DNA of 64,000 bases. Origin: Adineta steineri (lineage: Eukaryota > Rotifera > Eurotatoria > Adinetida > Adinetidae). The stretch's first letter is position 1; each line of letters starts with the position of its first letter. The notes below the pieces were generated by a model, which had not been told where the DNA came from, searched no databases, and saw only the letters and a list, made by a program, of their open reading frames with translations. The position numbers and the translations under genes were made by a program. The DNA is taken from assembly GCA_905250115.1 (NCBI GenBank), contig CAJNOI010000023.1, positions 504,519-568,518 on the forward strand, in the 5' to 3' direction. Below are positions 47,379 to 57,640 of the stretch, piece by piece.

Positions 47379-50300
47379 TTAAATTTCATTGATCAGGCGT
47401 TTGACTGGTTTCCTGTCTCTTGATGAACGTCGAAGTTGTGGTTGTTGATGTATATGTTGTTGTTGAGGTTGTTGATTTGGTTGAGAATCAGGAGAAACAG
47501 GAGTTTGATCTATTTCAATTAAAACATCATCGTCGTTGTTGTTCCAATAACGAAGTTGAATTTGATTCTCATGTCGTTTCCATTGTTGTTGATCTACTTG
47601 TACATTCCAAAGTCGATTTCCAATCGGATTGATAAGTATACCAGGAGTCCATTTGACATTGGTTGTTGCATTGCGAAAATCACGAACAATAACTTTATCA
47701 CCAACATTAAATTCACGTTCTTTAGTATGACGATCAAAATTGTGTTTATAACGTTCTTGAGCAGCACTTAATGCATCTTTTGCAGTAGGTCGAATAAGAT
47801 CAAGAACAGTTCGTAATTGTCGTTTCATGAATAATTCAGCTGGAGATACATTAGTTGTAGCATGAGGTGTTGATCTGTAAGAAAACAAAAACTTGATTAA
47901 AACTTGTTTTAAATCACCACCACCACCACTAATGCCTTTTTTTATAGCTGATTTAACTGTATCAACATATCTTTCTGCTTGACCATTGGATTGTGGATGT
48001 CCAGGTGATGTTCGAAGATGTCGTATACCATGACGAGCACAAAAATCACTAAATTCTGTGGAAGTAAATTGAGTACCATTGTCTGAAACAATTTCCTCGC
48101 ATAAACCGTAACGAGAAAAAAGTGAATATAAAGTTTCAATAGTTGCAGTAGTTGTAATGTGATCCATTATTGCTACTTCTAACCATTTAGAATGTGCGTC
48201 GACAATAATTAAGAAAAATTTGTTGAAAAATCTTCCCATGTAATCTATATGTATCCGTTGCCAAGGAAGTTCAGGAACTGGCCATTGGTTTAACGGACTT
48301 TTTGCAGGTTGCTTTGAGTTTAAAGAACAACTTTCACACTGCTTTGCAACATTTTCAATTTCTTTATCTAATGATGGCCACCAGAAATAACGTCGTGCTT
48401 CCGATTTCATTCGACCACACCCAGCATGTGTTGAATGTAAATGATCAAGAAGTTGTTTTCTATAACAATGTGGAATAATTGTACGTAGACCCCAAGTGAT
48501 ACATCCTTGTGATGTAGATAATTCATTTCGAATACGAAAATATGATTGTAGATTATCTGGAGTTGTACTAGGCCATCCTGAAAGTATATATGTATATACT
48601 TGATAAAGTAAAATGTCTTGTCGTGTTGCACGAGCAATTTGCGATGCACGTAAAGGTAATTCTTCTTGCAATTCCATTTGAATTGATGCAATTGTACGAG
48701 AATCTGTTGGGTCTTCATCATCAAATTGCTTGTCAGGACCAACAGGTAAACGTGATAAACCATCCGCTTGACCAAAGTTAGTAGTTGACCTATATTCAAT
48801 AATATAATTGTAGCCCATTAACTTTAATGCCCAACGTTGTAACCTATTTGCAGACGTTGTAGGAATGCCCTTCTTTGGTCCAAATATAGTTAACAATGGC
48901 TTGTGATCGGTTAATAATGTAAATGATCGACCACGAATAAACTGATCAAATTTTTGTACACCATACACCAGTGCCAAAGCTTCCTTTTCTATTTGTGCAT
49001 AGTTCTTTTCCGTTGGTGTTAATGTCTTTGAAGCGTGTGCAATCGCTTTCTCTGTACCATCAGAGAATCGATGATAAATCACTGCACCAACTCCAGTGTT
49101 GGATGCATCAGCAGCCAGAACCAGAGGAATTTTCGGATCATAATGTGTTAATCCTAAGGGACCAGTGAGACTTTGTTTTATTGCTGTAAATGCTTGAGTA
49201 CATGTTGAATTCCAGTCCCATTTAGCATTTTTCTTTAATAGTAAGTAGAATGGAGCCAGACGATCAGTTAAATTCGGGATGAATTTTGCGTAGTGATTTA
49301 CCATTCCAAGATAAGAACGTAATTGTGAAATGTTCGTTGGATATGGCATTTCAACAATCGCCTTCGTTTTTGATGGTGATGTATGTACTCCATTTTTATC
49401 TACTATAAAACCAAGATATTCAACACTGTCTTGTAAAAATGAACATTTTGACTTGTTGATGTGAAAACCAAAATCTTTGATCTTTTCCAACACCTTGTCC
49501 AAATTGTCTAAATGTTCCATTTTGTTTACACCTGTAACTATAATGTCATCCAGATAACATACGGTTCCTTGGAGACCTGCCAACATTTGGTCCATTATCT
49601 TCTGGAAGATGCTAGGAGCTGAAGCTACACCAAAAGGTAGACGATTGTACCGAAATAAACCCTTATGAGTATTTATCACCAAGAGTTCTTTGCTTTCGTC
49701 GTCTAACGCTACTTGTAAATATGCTTCCGAAAAATCAATTTTGCTAAATTGTTGACCACCATTAAGAGCTACAAAAAGATCGTTAGGCTTTGGAAGTGGA
49801 TATTGATCAATTTCAAGTGATTGATTAACACCAGTACTCAAATCCGCACATAAACGAACTTTTCCACCTGGTTTGGGTACCACCACCACTGGAGCAGCCC
49901 ATTTCGAGACATCAACAGGTTCAATAATACCTGTGTTGATAAGTCTATTTAAATCTTGTTCGACAGCTTCACGATAAGCAAATGGAAGTGACCTAGGTTT
50001 ACAAAATTTCGGTATTGAATCCGGTTTGACATGTAAATGTGCCTTAATTTTGCAACACCCTAAACCTTCCTGGAAAATTTCTGAATGACGAGCCATCAGT
50101 TCGTTCAAACCTTCTGGTCCAAAATTTACGTTTAATGTTGAACCATTTGAATCAATGTCATTCAATGTTCTTGTATGAAGATTTAATGCATAAATCCAAT
50201 CTCTACCAAGAATATTATTTCCATAACCATTTACTACATGCATCTTTAATTGCATTGATTTATCCATGTATTCCACCTTGACCATTCTCTCACCTTTTAA

Positions 50301-51260
50301 TGTAATTCGATGTCCAGTAAAACTATTTATGTTCATTTTAATTTGGTTCAAATTTGGCTTGCCCAATTGTTCCCATACTTGTTCAGTAACCAATGTAATG
50401 GGTGAACCAGTATCCAGTTGAAGTTTGATTGGCATGTTGTTGATTTGTAAACAAAGATCAATAGGTTGATCACAATCTGGTTTCTTGATTGATAATACCG
50501 ATACAGAATTTAATTGTTTCTTATTATTATCAGAAGTTGAACGACAAACTTTTGCAATATGTCCAGACTTTTTACAATTCCGACAAACAACATCTCGAAA
50601 TCTACACGTTGAACGTGCATGATCAGTTGAACCACAACTAGAACAAGTTGTTTTATTAAATTTTGATTTTGTATCTGGTTTATTTTGTTTGTTAATTTTG
50701 TTAACAGCAAAATCCTTGATTGAATTTGATCGAAATCCCGACGCTTCAATCAAGACAGTATCAATTGTTTTTGCCGTGTTAATTGTTGCTTCTAATGTTT
50801 CTAAGTTCTTTTGCATTAAATGTTTTCGAATATTGTCATTTTGAAGACCACCAACAAAAGCAGTTATTAAAGCTCGTTCATAAAATACACTTGGAAAATC
50901 ACAAGTAGTAGCTTTATTACGGAGGATATTTGCGAATTCTGTTAATGATTGTGATGTTTGTTGACGAATCGAAAAAAATTTAATACATTCAGTTGAAGTA
51001 AAAGTTACACGAGCATAATTTGTTCGTAGTTTATGAAGTATTTCAGCATATGAATACTCCGACGGTTGTTTTGGTTTACAAATTGATATTAACGTTTTGA
51101 ATGATTCGACATCTAGTAAAGTAATGAGTAAATTTCGTTTCTTGGTTTCATCGACGATTCCTTCCACCGCCGCATGTGTTTCAAAAAGAAATTCCCATTC
51201 CTTCCAATCGAATGTTGTTGAATCAAATTTATAAAGACGATCAGGTGATTGTTTTGCCAT
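47379..51260 (-). CDS. Gag-pol polyprotein of the Ty3/gypsy retrotransposon
   Basis: One 1,293-aa frame. Gag occupies about 1-240 and ends with two CCHC knuckles: CSSCGSTDHARSTC (206-219) and CRNCKKSGHIAKVC (226-239). The aspartic protease has DTGS (283-286). Reverse transcriptase spans about 400-620 with the active site YLDD (569-572). RNase H follows (LVLAADASNTGVGAV). Integrase has a zinc-binding HHCC part (HSTHAGCG to CESCSL, about 942-978) and DNGTQF (about 1060) of the D,D-35-E core, then a C-terminal DNA-binding part. Gag and pol are fused without frameshift. The last ~35 residues are Gln/Pro-rich. No stop or frame break is seen, so all enzymes should be functional. Confidence 0.97.
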   Translation of the reverse strand: MAKQSPDRLYKFDSTTFDWKEWEFLFETHAAVEGIVDETKKRNLLITLLDVESFKTLISICKPKQPSEYSYAEILHKLRTNYARVTFTSTECIKFFSIRQQTSQSLTEFANILRNKATTCDFPSVFYERALITAFVGGLQNDNIRKHLMQKNLETLEATINTAKTIDTVLIEASGFRSNSIKDFAVNKINKQNKPDTKSKFNKTTCSSCGSTDHARSTCRFRDVVCRNCKKSGHIAKVCRSTSDNNKKQLNSVSVLSIKKPDCDQPIDLCLQINNMPIKLQLDTGSPITLVTEQVWEQLGKPNLNQIKMNINSFTGHRITLKGERMVKVEYMDKSMQLKMHVVNGYGNNILGRDWIYALNLHTRTLNDIDSNGSTLNVNFGPEGLNELMARHSEIFQEGLGCCKIKAHLHVKPDSIPKFCKPRSLPFAYREAVEQDLNRLINTGIIEPVDVSKWAAPVVVVPKPGGKVRLCADLSTGVNQSLEIDQYPLPKPNDLFVALNGGQQFSKIDFSEAYLQVALDDESKELLVINTHKGLFRYNRLPFGVASAPSIFQKIMDQMLAGLQGTVCYLDDIIVTGVNKMEHLDNLDKVLEKIKDFGFHINKSKCSFLQDSVEYLGFIVDKNGVHTSPSKTKAIVEMPYPTNISQLRSYLGMVNHYAKFIPNLTDRLAPFYLLLKKNAKWDWNSTCTQAFTAIKQSLTGPLGLTHYDPKIPLVLAADASNTGVGAVIYHRFSDGTEKAIAHASKTLTPTEKNYAQIEKEALALVYGVQKFDQFIRGRSFTLLTDHKPLLTIFGPKKGIPTTSANRLQRWALKLMGYNYIIEYRSTTNFGQADGLSRLPVGPDKQFDDEDPTDSRTIASIQMELQEELPLRASQIARATRQDILLYQVYTYILSGWPSTTPDNLQSYFRIRNELSTSQGCITWGLRTIIPHCYRKQLLDHLHSTHAGCGRMKSEARRYFWWPSLDKEIENVAKQCESCSLNSKQPAKSPLNQWPVPELPWQRIHIDYMGRFFNKFFLIIVDAHSKWLEVAIMDHITTTATIETLYSLFSRYGLCEEIVSDNGTQFTSTEFSDFCARHGIRHLRTSPGHPQSNGQAERYVDTVKSAIKKGISGGGGDLKQVLIKFLFSYRSTPHATTNVSPAELFMKRQLRTVLDLIRPTAKDALSAAQERYKHNFDRHTKEREFNVGDKVIVRDFRNATTNVKWTPGILINPIGNRLWNVQVDQQQWKRHENQIQLRYWNNNDDDVLIEIDQTPVSPDSQPNQQPQQQHIHQQPQLRRSSRDRKPVKRLINEI

Positions 51261-51329
51261 TTAATTTTGTATATGTTCGTATATTATTTTTTTATATTAA
51301 AAAAAAATATCTTACTCTCGTCGCCAAAT

Positions 51330-51604
51330 TGTCACGTCTTGATGTTCAATAAAATACGAGATATGGATGAGTATATTTATTGAAAGAAAGAAGAGAGAAA
51401 ACAACGAATAGGGAGAACGGAAAATGGAAGATAGATATGAAGATGGATATATAACACATACATATAACGACAGCTATATATATGTGTATGTGTTGGATAA
51501 AACCATAAGAGAAAGGGAAAACACCATGACACACATGACAGAACATATGGATAATTCCACTATCATACTATACTATATGATATGGAATATTCCACTATCT
51601 CACA
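51330..51604 (-). repeat. 5' LTR of the Ty3/gypsy element
   Basis: 275 bp, identical to the copy at 47096-47370. It should contain the element's promoter; the TG...CA ends are intact. Confidence 0.97.
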
Positions 51605-51609
51605 GAAGG
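51605..51609. repeat. Target-site duplication, right
   Basis: GAAGG, matching 47091-47095. Confidence 0.93.
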
Positions 51610-51738
51610 ATTATAAAAACTGCTTTCCTGAAATATGGCGTCTCCTTCGTTTGCCAGGAAAGAAATACTTATTTTAGACATCATCTGTATGTTTGAACCA
51701 TATGTGATAACCCAAAATTCAAAGTTTCTATTTTGCTT

Positions 51739-52202
51739 TTATTTTGTATCCTGTCTATTCGTTTGTACAACACCGGATGATAAAAAACAACGTTGTTTTT
51801 TACAGTAATCTTCATATAAATAATGTTTAAGCTTGCTATATAAGTTAGGAATAATGTTAATGTATTTCGGTTTTTCTATACCTAAAAACATAAAACTAAT
51901 AATAGTTTGTTCGTCATTTTTATACATACCAGATGGAGCAATTAAAATTTCATAGAATGTGATTGGTTTTGTCTGTTTTGTTTCAATATTATAAAAATTA
52001 ATTAATTCAAAGAAGTGTCCTATACTTGATAGTAAAGCATAAAACAAAACTTTTGAATCACATTGATAATTCAATGACAGGTAAAGTACAAAATCCTGAA
52101 TGTCACAAGGTAATCCTAAACATTCAAAATTAACTTGATTCATCAATTTGATGCATTCGCCAGTATTTGTTTTATTTGATATGTTCCACTTTTGATTATC
52201 CT
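51739..52202 (-). pseudogene. Fragment resembling a DUF3987-type (primase/helicase-associated) protein
   Basis: A minus-strand exon from a TCATAG acceptor at about 52203 runs open to 51739 (about 154 codons). It reads NISNKTNTGECIKLMMNQVN then LPCDIQDFVLYLSLNYQC, ending FLSSGVVQTNRQDTK. The segment FYALLSSIGHFFELINFY followed by FYEILIAPSGMYK parallels the start of DUF3987 proteins, where a conserved helix leads to a P-loop-like G-P-S-G motif; here the loop is APSGMYKN. No upstream or downstream exons are seen, so it is a fragment. Bacterial and phage DUF3987 proteins accompany replication proteins; the assignment is tentative. Confidence 0.35.
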
Positions 52203-52799
52203 ATGATGTCATGATGAATATAAATAAAATTTACGAAAAATCTGAAATATTTTTAGAGAATATTGGAAAAACTTATAGCATATGTATATTCAAATTTTTA
52301 AAGACAATAAAAAATGAGAATAGATAGTACGTAGTTTATCACTGGATCAATCAATGAACTAATGGAGAAACAAACAAAGTTCTCTTTTTTCAAAAAAGAT
52401 TGAAACAAGTATGTTTTCAGAGTGTGCTGGACAACATATACATCTCTTTCGAATATGAAAGACATTAATCTCTAATTTCCAAGCAAGTATCTCTATAAGG
52501 GCGTAGATGTTCTCTATAGATGGACAAGGGACACCCACACCCTCAAGAAATTGATATTATATATCTAACGAATGTTTTTGTATCTATAATTGATGATTAA
52601 AAAACAAATAATAAAAGACATAAATGATATTTGTATAGGACAAGAACAAATAAGAGTATTATTTATAAAACAAATCGATGAAGATATAAATAAAATCAGA
52701 AATTTTTCTCATGACAAACGATCTACAACTATATCAAGATTAACTACTCAATTTCAATCACTAGACTACAATAATTCAACCATACGTAGATTAAATTGT
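52203..52799. other. Spacer with telomere-like word and an orphan frame
   Basis: Contains ACACCCACACCCTCAAG at 52531-52547 (reverse complement CTTGAGGGTGTGGGTGT). A 77-codon frame at 52590-52823 (+) with KQIDEDINKIRNFSHDK looks like a coiled-coil piece of a B-box/NHL-type gene, but no complete gene is present. Confidence 0.45.
52529..52547. repeat. Telomere-like tract, inverted orientation
   Basis: GGACACCCACACCCTCAAG, the complement of the CTTGAGGGTGTGGGTGT arm seen at other sites. Confidence 0.6.
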
Positions 52800-52885
52800 C
52801 GCTATATCAATAAAGTTGCTTAACTTATGCTAAAATCTTTGTTATTTTAAATAAATTATCGAAGTATATTATCTGTTTGACTTTA
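52800..52885. repeat. Dispersed direct repeat, copy 2
   Basis: Same orientation and about 85-90 percent identical by eye to 41875-41960. Confidence 0.8.
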
Positions 52886-53070
52886 AACTTTCGTGAAGAC
52901 AAAAGTCGAGGATAAGATTAAAAGATTTTCTTTTGATTTATAATTTACAAGATCATTTATTTCCAGGATTCTAGAAATTGAATTTTACACATATTAAATT
53001 ATCTTGAAAGGCAGATATTTTCATAAAATTTTTGAAAAAAAAACAAACTAATTATACAAAATAAATGGAT

Positions 53071-54633
53071 TCAAGCAATCAACACAGCTGAATTATCAAT
53101 ATCATCATCTATACTAGATGTTTCTTCTTCTTCATCAGTTATTACAGGGTTAAATGAAAATGCACCTGGCGGAATAAATGTTGATGCTAAAACAATTACC
53201 ATAATAACGGTAAACTGAACACCAGCAGTATAAACAAGTGCTGGCCGTATTGTTCCACTTTTAATATATACACTATCAATAAATTTTCCAAGAAATGGAT
53301 TTGCAATTGCATAAATAATAATATAAGATGAATAAAGAAATGACATAACAGCTCCAAGTACAGATACATCTTCATATAAAGGTTCAAGACGTGTTATAGA
53401 TGATTGTATATGAGCAGCAATTGCAACATCACTAGCAGCCCATCCAAACGATATTGGAATAAACGTTAGAGCGACAATCCAAGCAAATTTAATACTATTA
53501 ACAGGAGGATTAAAAAATGGCAGATACCAAATGATTAATAATAATAATGCACTTAATCTTAACCAAGGTATAGGAGTTCGAATGGATTTAGATAGAAATA
53601 AAATAAAAAAAGAACCAAGTAATTCTCCAAAATTCGAACCACCTATAATGATTTCTGACCAAGCAGAATTACCTAAATATCTTTTAGCAACTTGTGGAGC
53701 AAGTCCATCTTCAAGATATCGATGAGCATAGAGTGTTAATGAATAACAACTAAATAACCAAATATATTGTCGATTAGTAAATATAATTTTTCCTCCAATA
53801 TATATTGATTGTCCGAATGCAATAAGTTTTTTAAAAATAATTGTAAAATAATTTGATTTTGATTTTGATTTTTTTTTATTAGAAATAATTTGATCATTAT
53901 GTTTAGTTCTTTTTTTCTTAAGAGAACTCATAAATAACCATATCATTCCTGATGCAGTAAATAAAATTGGTGTAATAATAATAGCATAATTATTTCCAAG
54001 TTTTGGTATTAGGATAAGCCCAGTAACAAACGCTCCAATAGTTCCAGAAATAGCATAAAAAATATGAACTAATGCATCAAATTTTTGTAATTTTTCAACA
54101 TGATTACCAACAATATCTGTTGGAATAACACGATGAATTGATTCAACTGTTCCATAAACAATACCAGTAATGCCAAATATTAATATAATCCAATCAGATT
54201 TATATTGACCATAGTAACTAAAATCATTTTTGTTAGTTGAATTAAAATTTCTTGGTTTTATATATCCACCAGTAGCTGAATCAAGAATAATTAAGATCGC
54301 AGTAAATAACGCAAAAATAAAAATTGCAATGGATAAGACAGTTCGTGTAGGCCAATGTTTAATAAGAGGAGAAATAAGTATAGCACCAAAACATTGTAAT
54401 GCTTGATTCAAACCAGCAACTAATCCAACTTTTTGAAATGTATTTGGTGGTATTTGATTTTTCAATGCATCTTGATCAAAACGATTCGTAGCAAGAGTAA
54501 TAATCGAACCATTAAATGCTTCTAATCCGAATTTATAAACTATAATTCCAAAAATATAAATTATAATATTTCGTTTTTCTTCAGCAGAAAATATTGATCG
54601 TTTATTAGTTATGTCAGTTTTTCTAGGTGACAT
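53071..54633 (-). CDS. Intronless MFS transporter of fungal type
   Basis: A single 1,563-bp frame of 520 aa with about eleven or twelve helices. It starts RSIFSAEEKRNIIIYIFGII then YKFGLEAFNGSIITLATNRF. Other family-like words are GLNQALQCFGAILISPLIKH, WPTRTVLSIAIFIFALFTAI and GTVESIHRVIPTDIVG. These resemble a family of MFS carriers that I associate with fungi, of unknown substrate. The central loop is Lys/Ser-rich and the tail is acidic (DEEEETSSIDDDIDN). Almost all other genes here have introns, so an intronless gene with fungal-type wording suggests horizontal acquisition. No ortholog name can be given. Confidence 0.85.
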   Translation of the reverse strand: MSPRKTDITNKRSIFSAEEKRNIIIYIFGIIVYKFGLEAFNGSIITLATNRFDQDALKNQIPPNTFQKVGLVAGLNQALQCFGAILISPLIKHWPTRTVLSIAIFIFALFTAILIILDSATGGYIKPRNFNSTNKNDFSYYGQYKSDWIILIFGITGIVYGTVESIHRVIPTDIVGNHVEKLQKFDALVHIFYAISGTIGAFVTGLILIPKLGNNYAIIITPILFTASGMIWLFMSSLKKKRTKHNDQIISNKKKSKSKSNYFTIIFKKLIAFGQSIYIGGKIIFTNRQYIWLFSCYSLTLYAHRYLEDGLAPQVAKRYLGNSAWSEIIIGGSNFGELLGSFFILFLSKSIRTPIPWLRLSALLLLIIWYLPFFNPPVNSIKFAWIVALTFIPISFGWAASDVAIAAHIQSSITRLEPLYEDVSVLGAVMSFLYSSYIIIYAIANPFLGKFIDSVYIKSGTIRPALVYTAGVQFTVIMVIVLASTFIPPGAFSFNPVITDEEEETSSIDDDIDNSAVLIA

Positions 54634-56892
54634 TCCTATACAACACCTAAAATAGATTTAAAAAAAAATAACTATATGAAAATTTTTATAAAATATATTC
54701 GATAGAAAGAAATGACAATCCAACATATAGTACAAATTTAAAAATTCCTTTTTTTTACCATATAGTTATAACATTCTTTTTGTCAGTTAAACTTTAAAGA
54801 GACAAAGAAACATTAAGCTAAGGTTACTTAATCCACTTTTACTCCATTACATCCGTTGTATATATGAAGATAAAATAGAGAGCAAATATCTAAGTTTTTA
54901 TAAAATTATTTCTGTTGTACTTGTATAACATTTACAGAGAAGAAAAAGAAAAAAAATCCATGTGATCCTGCAAGAATGAATATTCTAGAACACATAAATA
55001 TGCTAACATGTTTAATGATGGAGAAAGAAAGGTTACCCTACTATAGTTCTATCGAGAGAAGAAAGAGAACAATGTTAAGACCTAATAATGCTCATCTTAC
55101 TCATCACGTTCTCTTTCCTTTAACAATAGATGTATCTTTTTTTCTATATATATATTCAGCTACAAATAGACCGCTGACACCATCTGGTCGTCAATCATCA
55201 AATTTGATAGGGTAACAACACGAGTAACTATGACAAATAGTAATTACTTGACTATTTTCTGGCTGAATAATTAAATATTTATTAATAACAAATACATATA
55301 TTTTTTTTTACTCAGTTTATGCGTTGCTACACTTGATGTATTTCTAGTTATATTTAATATTGAAAAAATAATAATATTCTTGATTGTTTTTTTTTTATAT
55401 AAATATTTGGACTGTCATAAATTTATACAATATTTTGTCAGTACTGTTAAGTTTTGTTCTTCTGTCAAAATAAAATAACAAAAAGGAGTATGCAATGTAA
55501 ATAAAACAATGCAGAATTAATAATAAAGTTAATCATTGTTTTCTTCTGATTTCTTTGTAAATGGATTTTGTTTAACTTTACTAATTACTTATGAATCATT
55601 GTTGACCTTACAAAAAACTATTATTTTCGGTACTCGATAATGCTCGTACATCACGACAATGGAATTAGATCACATTATTACCAAAACTTTAATGAAGCAT
55701 ATTTAATTTAATGATAAATCTATTCAATTTATTTACATTTTTTTCTTTTAAATTTTATCAAAAATAAAAGTGTGGAATGACTAAAATGCGTCTTAACAGA
55801 AATATTTTTCTTCCTATAAACAAAAAGTAGTCACATGTTATATCACGTTCTAGAAAACGAGACTGTGCACGATCAGTGCAAATGGCAGCCATTAAGTGTA
55901 TTGTCTGTAGGAAGTAAAATTATGAATTAAAAAAAAACATTCTATTAAAAACGATAACATTTAATTTTAAATAAATAAAAGTTTTACTGAAAGTACAAGA
56001 ACATGTATAAAAATAGCTTGAAAATTATCAATCATGAAAAAAGATGAATAGTGTATAATTAAATATTTTGTCATTAACAAATAATTTATTGAATATACAA
56101 ATAACAAAGCGTACCATGTATTATCAACGATGACTTATTTTTACAGAGTATTGAAAAATTTTAAATTACATACTTAACGTAGCTATTGAAGGCTAAAGTT
56201 ATAAATTATTTTAAGGCATAATATACTTTGTGATGTATTATGAATAATGATAAAGTTTCTGAATATCAAAAGATTTGCAAAATGAATGTTTTCGATAAAA
56301 TAAACAATGATTTTTTATTAAGCTTTACATCTCACACTTCCAAGAACAGAAACAAATAAGTTTTATTTTGTCAGGAATTTTACTAAATACAACAACATTA
56401 TATACTGTACGAAGATTCAAAAATTTTGCTTTTGTCTGATTTCATTCTATTTTTGAATGTTTTGTCTATCTTTCTAATTTATTTTGTTCTAACGAACTTT
56501 GATGCATCTGGGTCATAATGATTCTATACGAATTCTTGTTTTAATTAGTAATTTGTTTCTTGTCAAAAACAATTCTCATCTTTTAGATTAAATTTAAGTA
56601 ATTAAGTTACACTAGAAAAATTTTTATAATTAATTTTTTAAATTAATATGATATCTTAGTATATAAATTGAGTATAATCAATTTTATGTATAAGTTTGTT
56701 TTTAAAACTAATGTAAAAATATTTATTGAAATACAACTTTATGAGAATTCTTTCTATTTGTATTGAGAATGATTATAATACTAAATAAGTTAAATATCAA
56801 AAACAGAATCAGTAGAACATAGTTCACACTGACGTAAGTACGTATTTATTTGTTTTGAAAAACTTAATTGAGATGATTTTATTTTATTCTAG
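54634..56892. other. Long spacer, no complete gene
   Basis: 2.2 kb of AT-rich DNA between the fungal-type MFS gene and a transporter stub. A short exon-like piece (ATNRPLTPSGRQSSNLIG, about 55160-55215) is framed by TTCAG and GGTAAC but is isolated. Otherwise nothing. Confidence 0.5.
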
Positions 56893-57108
56893 TGGTAGTT
56901 GTTCTTTTTCCATTAGTTCAATCAGTTCTTGGTAGTTATGTTTTTCTTGTCTTTTGCGTTTGTTGTTTATTTTCATTTATTTTTCTTTGGATGAAGGTAA
57001 ATATGTTGTTTTTCATAGTTATTTGAACAACTAAATTATGTTTTATTTTAGATGCCTGAAACTAAACGCAAAAAGCTAAGTGAAATTGAATCGTTTTGGC
57101 ACAATTAA
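56893..57108 (+). pseudogene. 3' stub of a sugar transporter (MFS, SLC2/GLUT-like)
   Basis: Two spliced exons, 56893-56996 and 57052-57108, encode VVVLFPLVQSVLGSYVFLVF then CVCCLFSFIFLWMKMPETKR and KKLSEIESFWHN plus stop. This is the last helix and the PETK-(x)n-E tail signature of sugar transporters. The splice sites fit phase and consensus. The remaining ~400 residues expected upstream are not seen within 2 kb, so this is a truncated remnant, unless a very long intron separates them. Confidence 0.65.
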
Positions 57109-57640
57109 TCAAGTATATATATTCTGCTACCTATGAGGTTGATCAAGAAATTATTATTGTTGTGTTGTGTCTACAAAGTAGTCTTTTATATGTTCTTAAG
57201 AAGAATTTTCATATAGTTGAATTGATTGTACTATATGTTTTAATGAAAATAAATCAATCACATTGTCTTTTCTGAATGACAAAAAATACATATATCAGAA
57301 AATGATATGAGAATCAATTATGCATCGATCCATCGTTAATATATCGACTGAAATAAGAATTAACCATCGTGAATTAAATAAAAATCACTTGGATATTCAA
57401 CGTATTTTTTTTCTCCTTTTTTCTATTTTACATAATCATTTAATTAAAGATATCAAGATACTACTTATAGAAAAGGATTTTTCTCGTTATTTTGTTAGCT
57501 GATTGGTGTCAACAATAATCTATTGAATAATAGATATTCGTCTGATGAAATAATTTGTTATTCTTTATTTTTTAAATAAATTAGTATGGATAGAAAAATT
57601 TGTTTAAATTTGATTTCAGTTCTGTTATATACATGAAAGT
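57109..57640. other. Intergenic, no gene seen
   Basis: 3' flank shared by the transporter stub (+) and the membrane protein gene (-). A 60-codon frame at 57320-57502 has no motif. Confidence 0.5.

Larger units (their letters stand above)
47096..51604 (-). mobile_element. Complete Ty3/gypsy LTR retrotransposon (4,509 bp)
   Basis: Two 275-bp LTRs that match base for base by eye flank one uninterrupted gag-pol frame on the minus strand, and GAAGG is duplicated at both edges. In element orientation the 5' LTR is 51604-51330 and is followed after two or three bases by TGGCGACGAGAG, a primer-binding-site-like sequence. A purine-rich AAAACGGAGG just precedes the 3' LTR. No env frame is present. Identical LTRs and an intact frame indicate a very recent insertion that may still be active. 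The order protease, RT, RNase H, integrase marks Ty3/gypsy; the lineage looks Mag-like, but this needs a tree. Confidence 0.97.

Noticed and set aside
47942-48799. Additional minus- and plus-strand frames inside the retrotransposon
   Set aside because: Shadows of the gag-pol frame in other phases.
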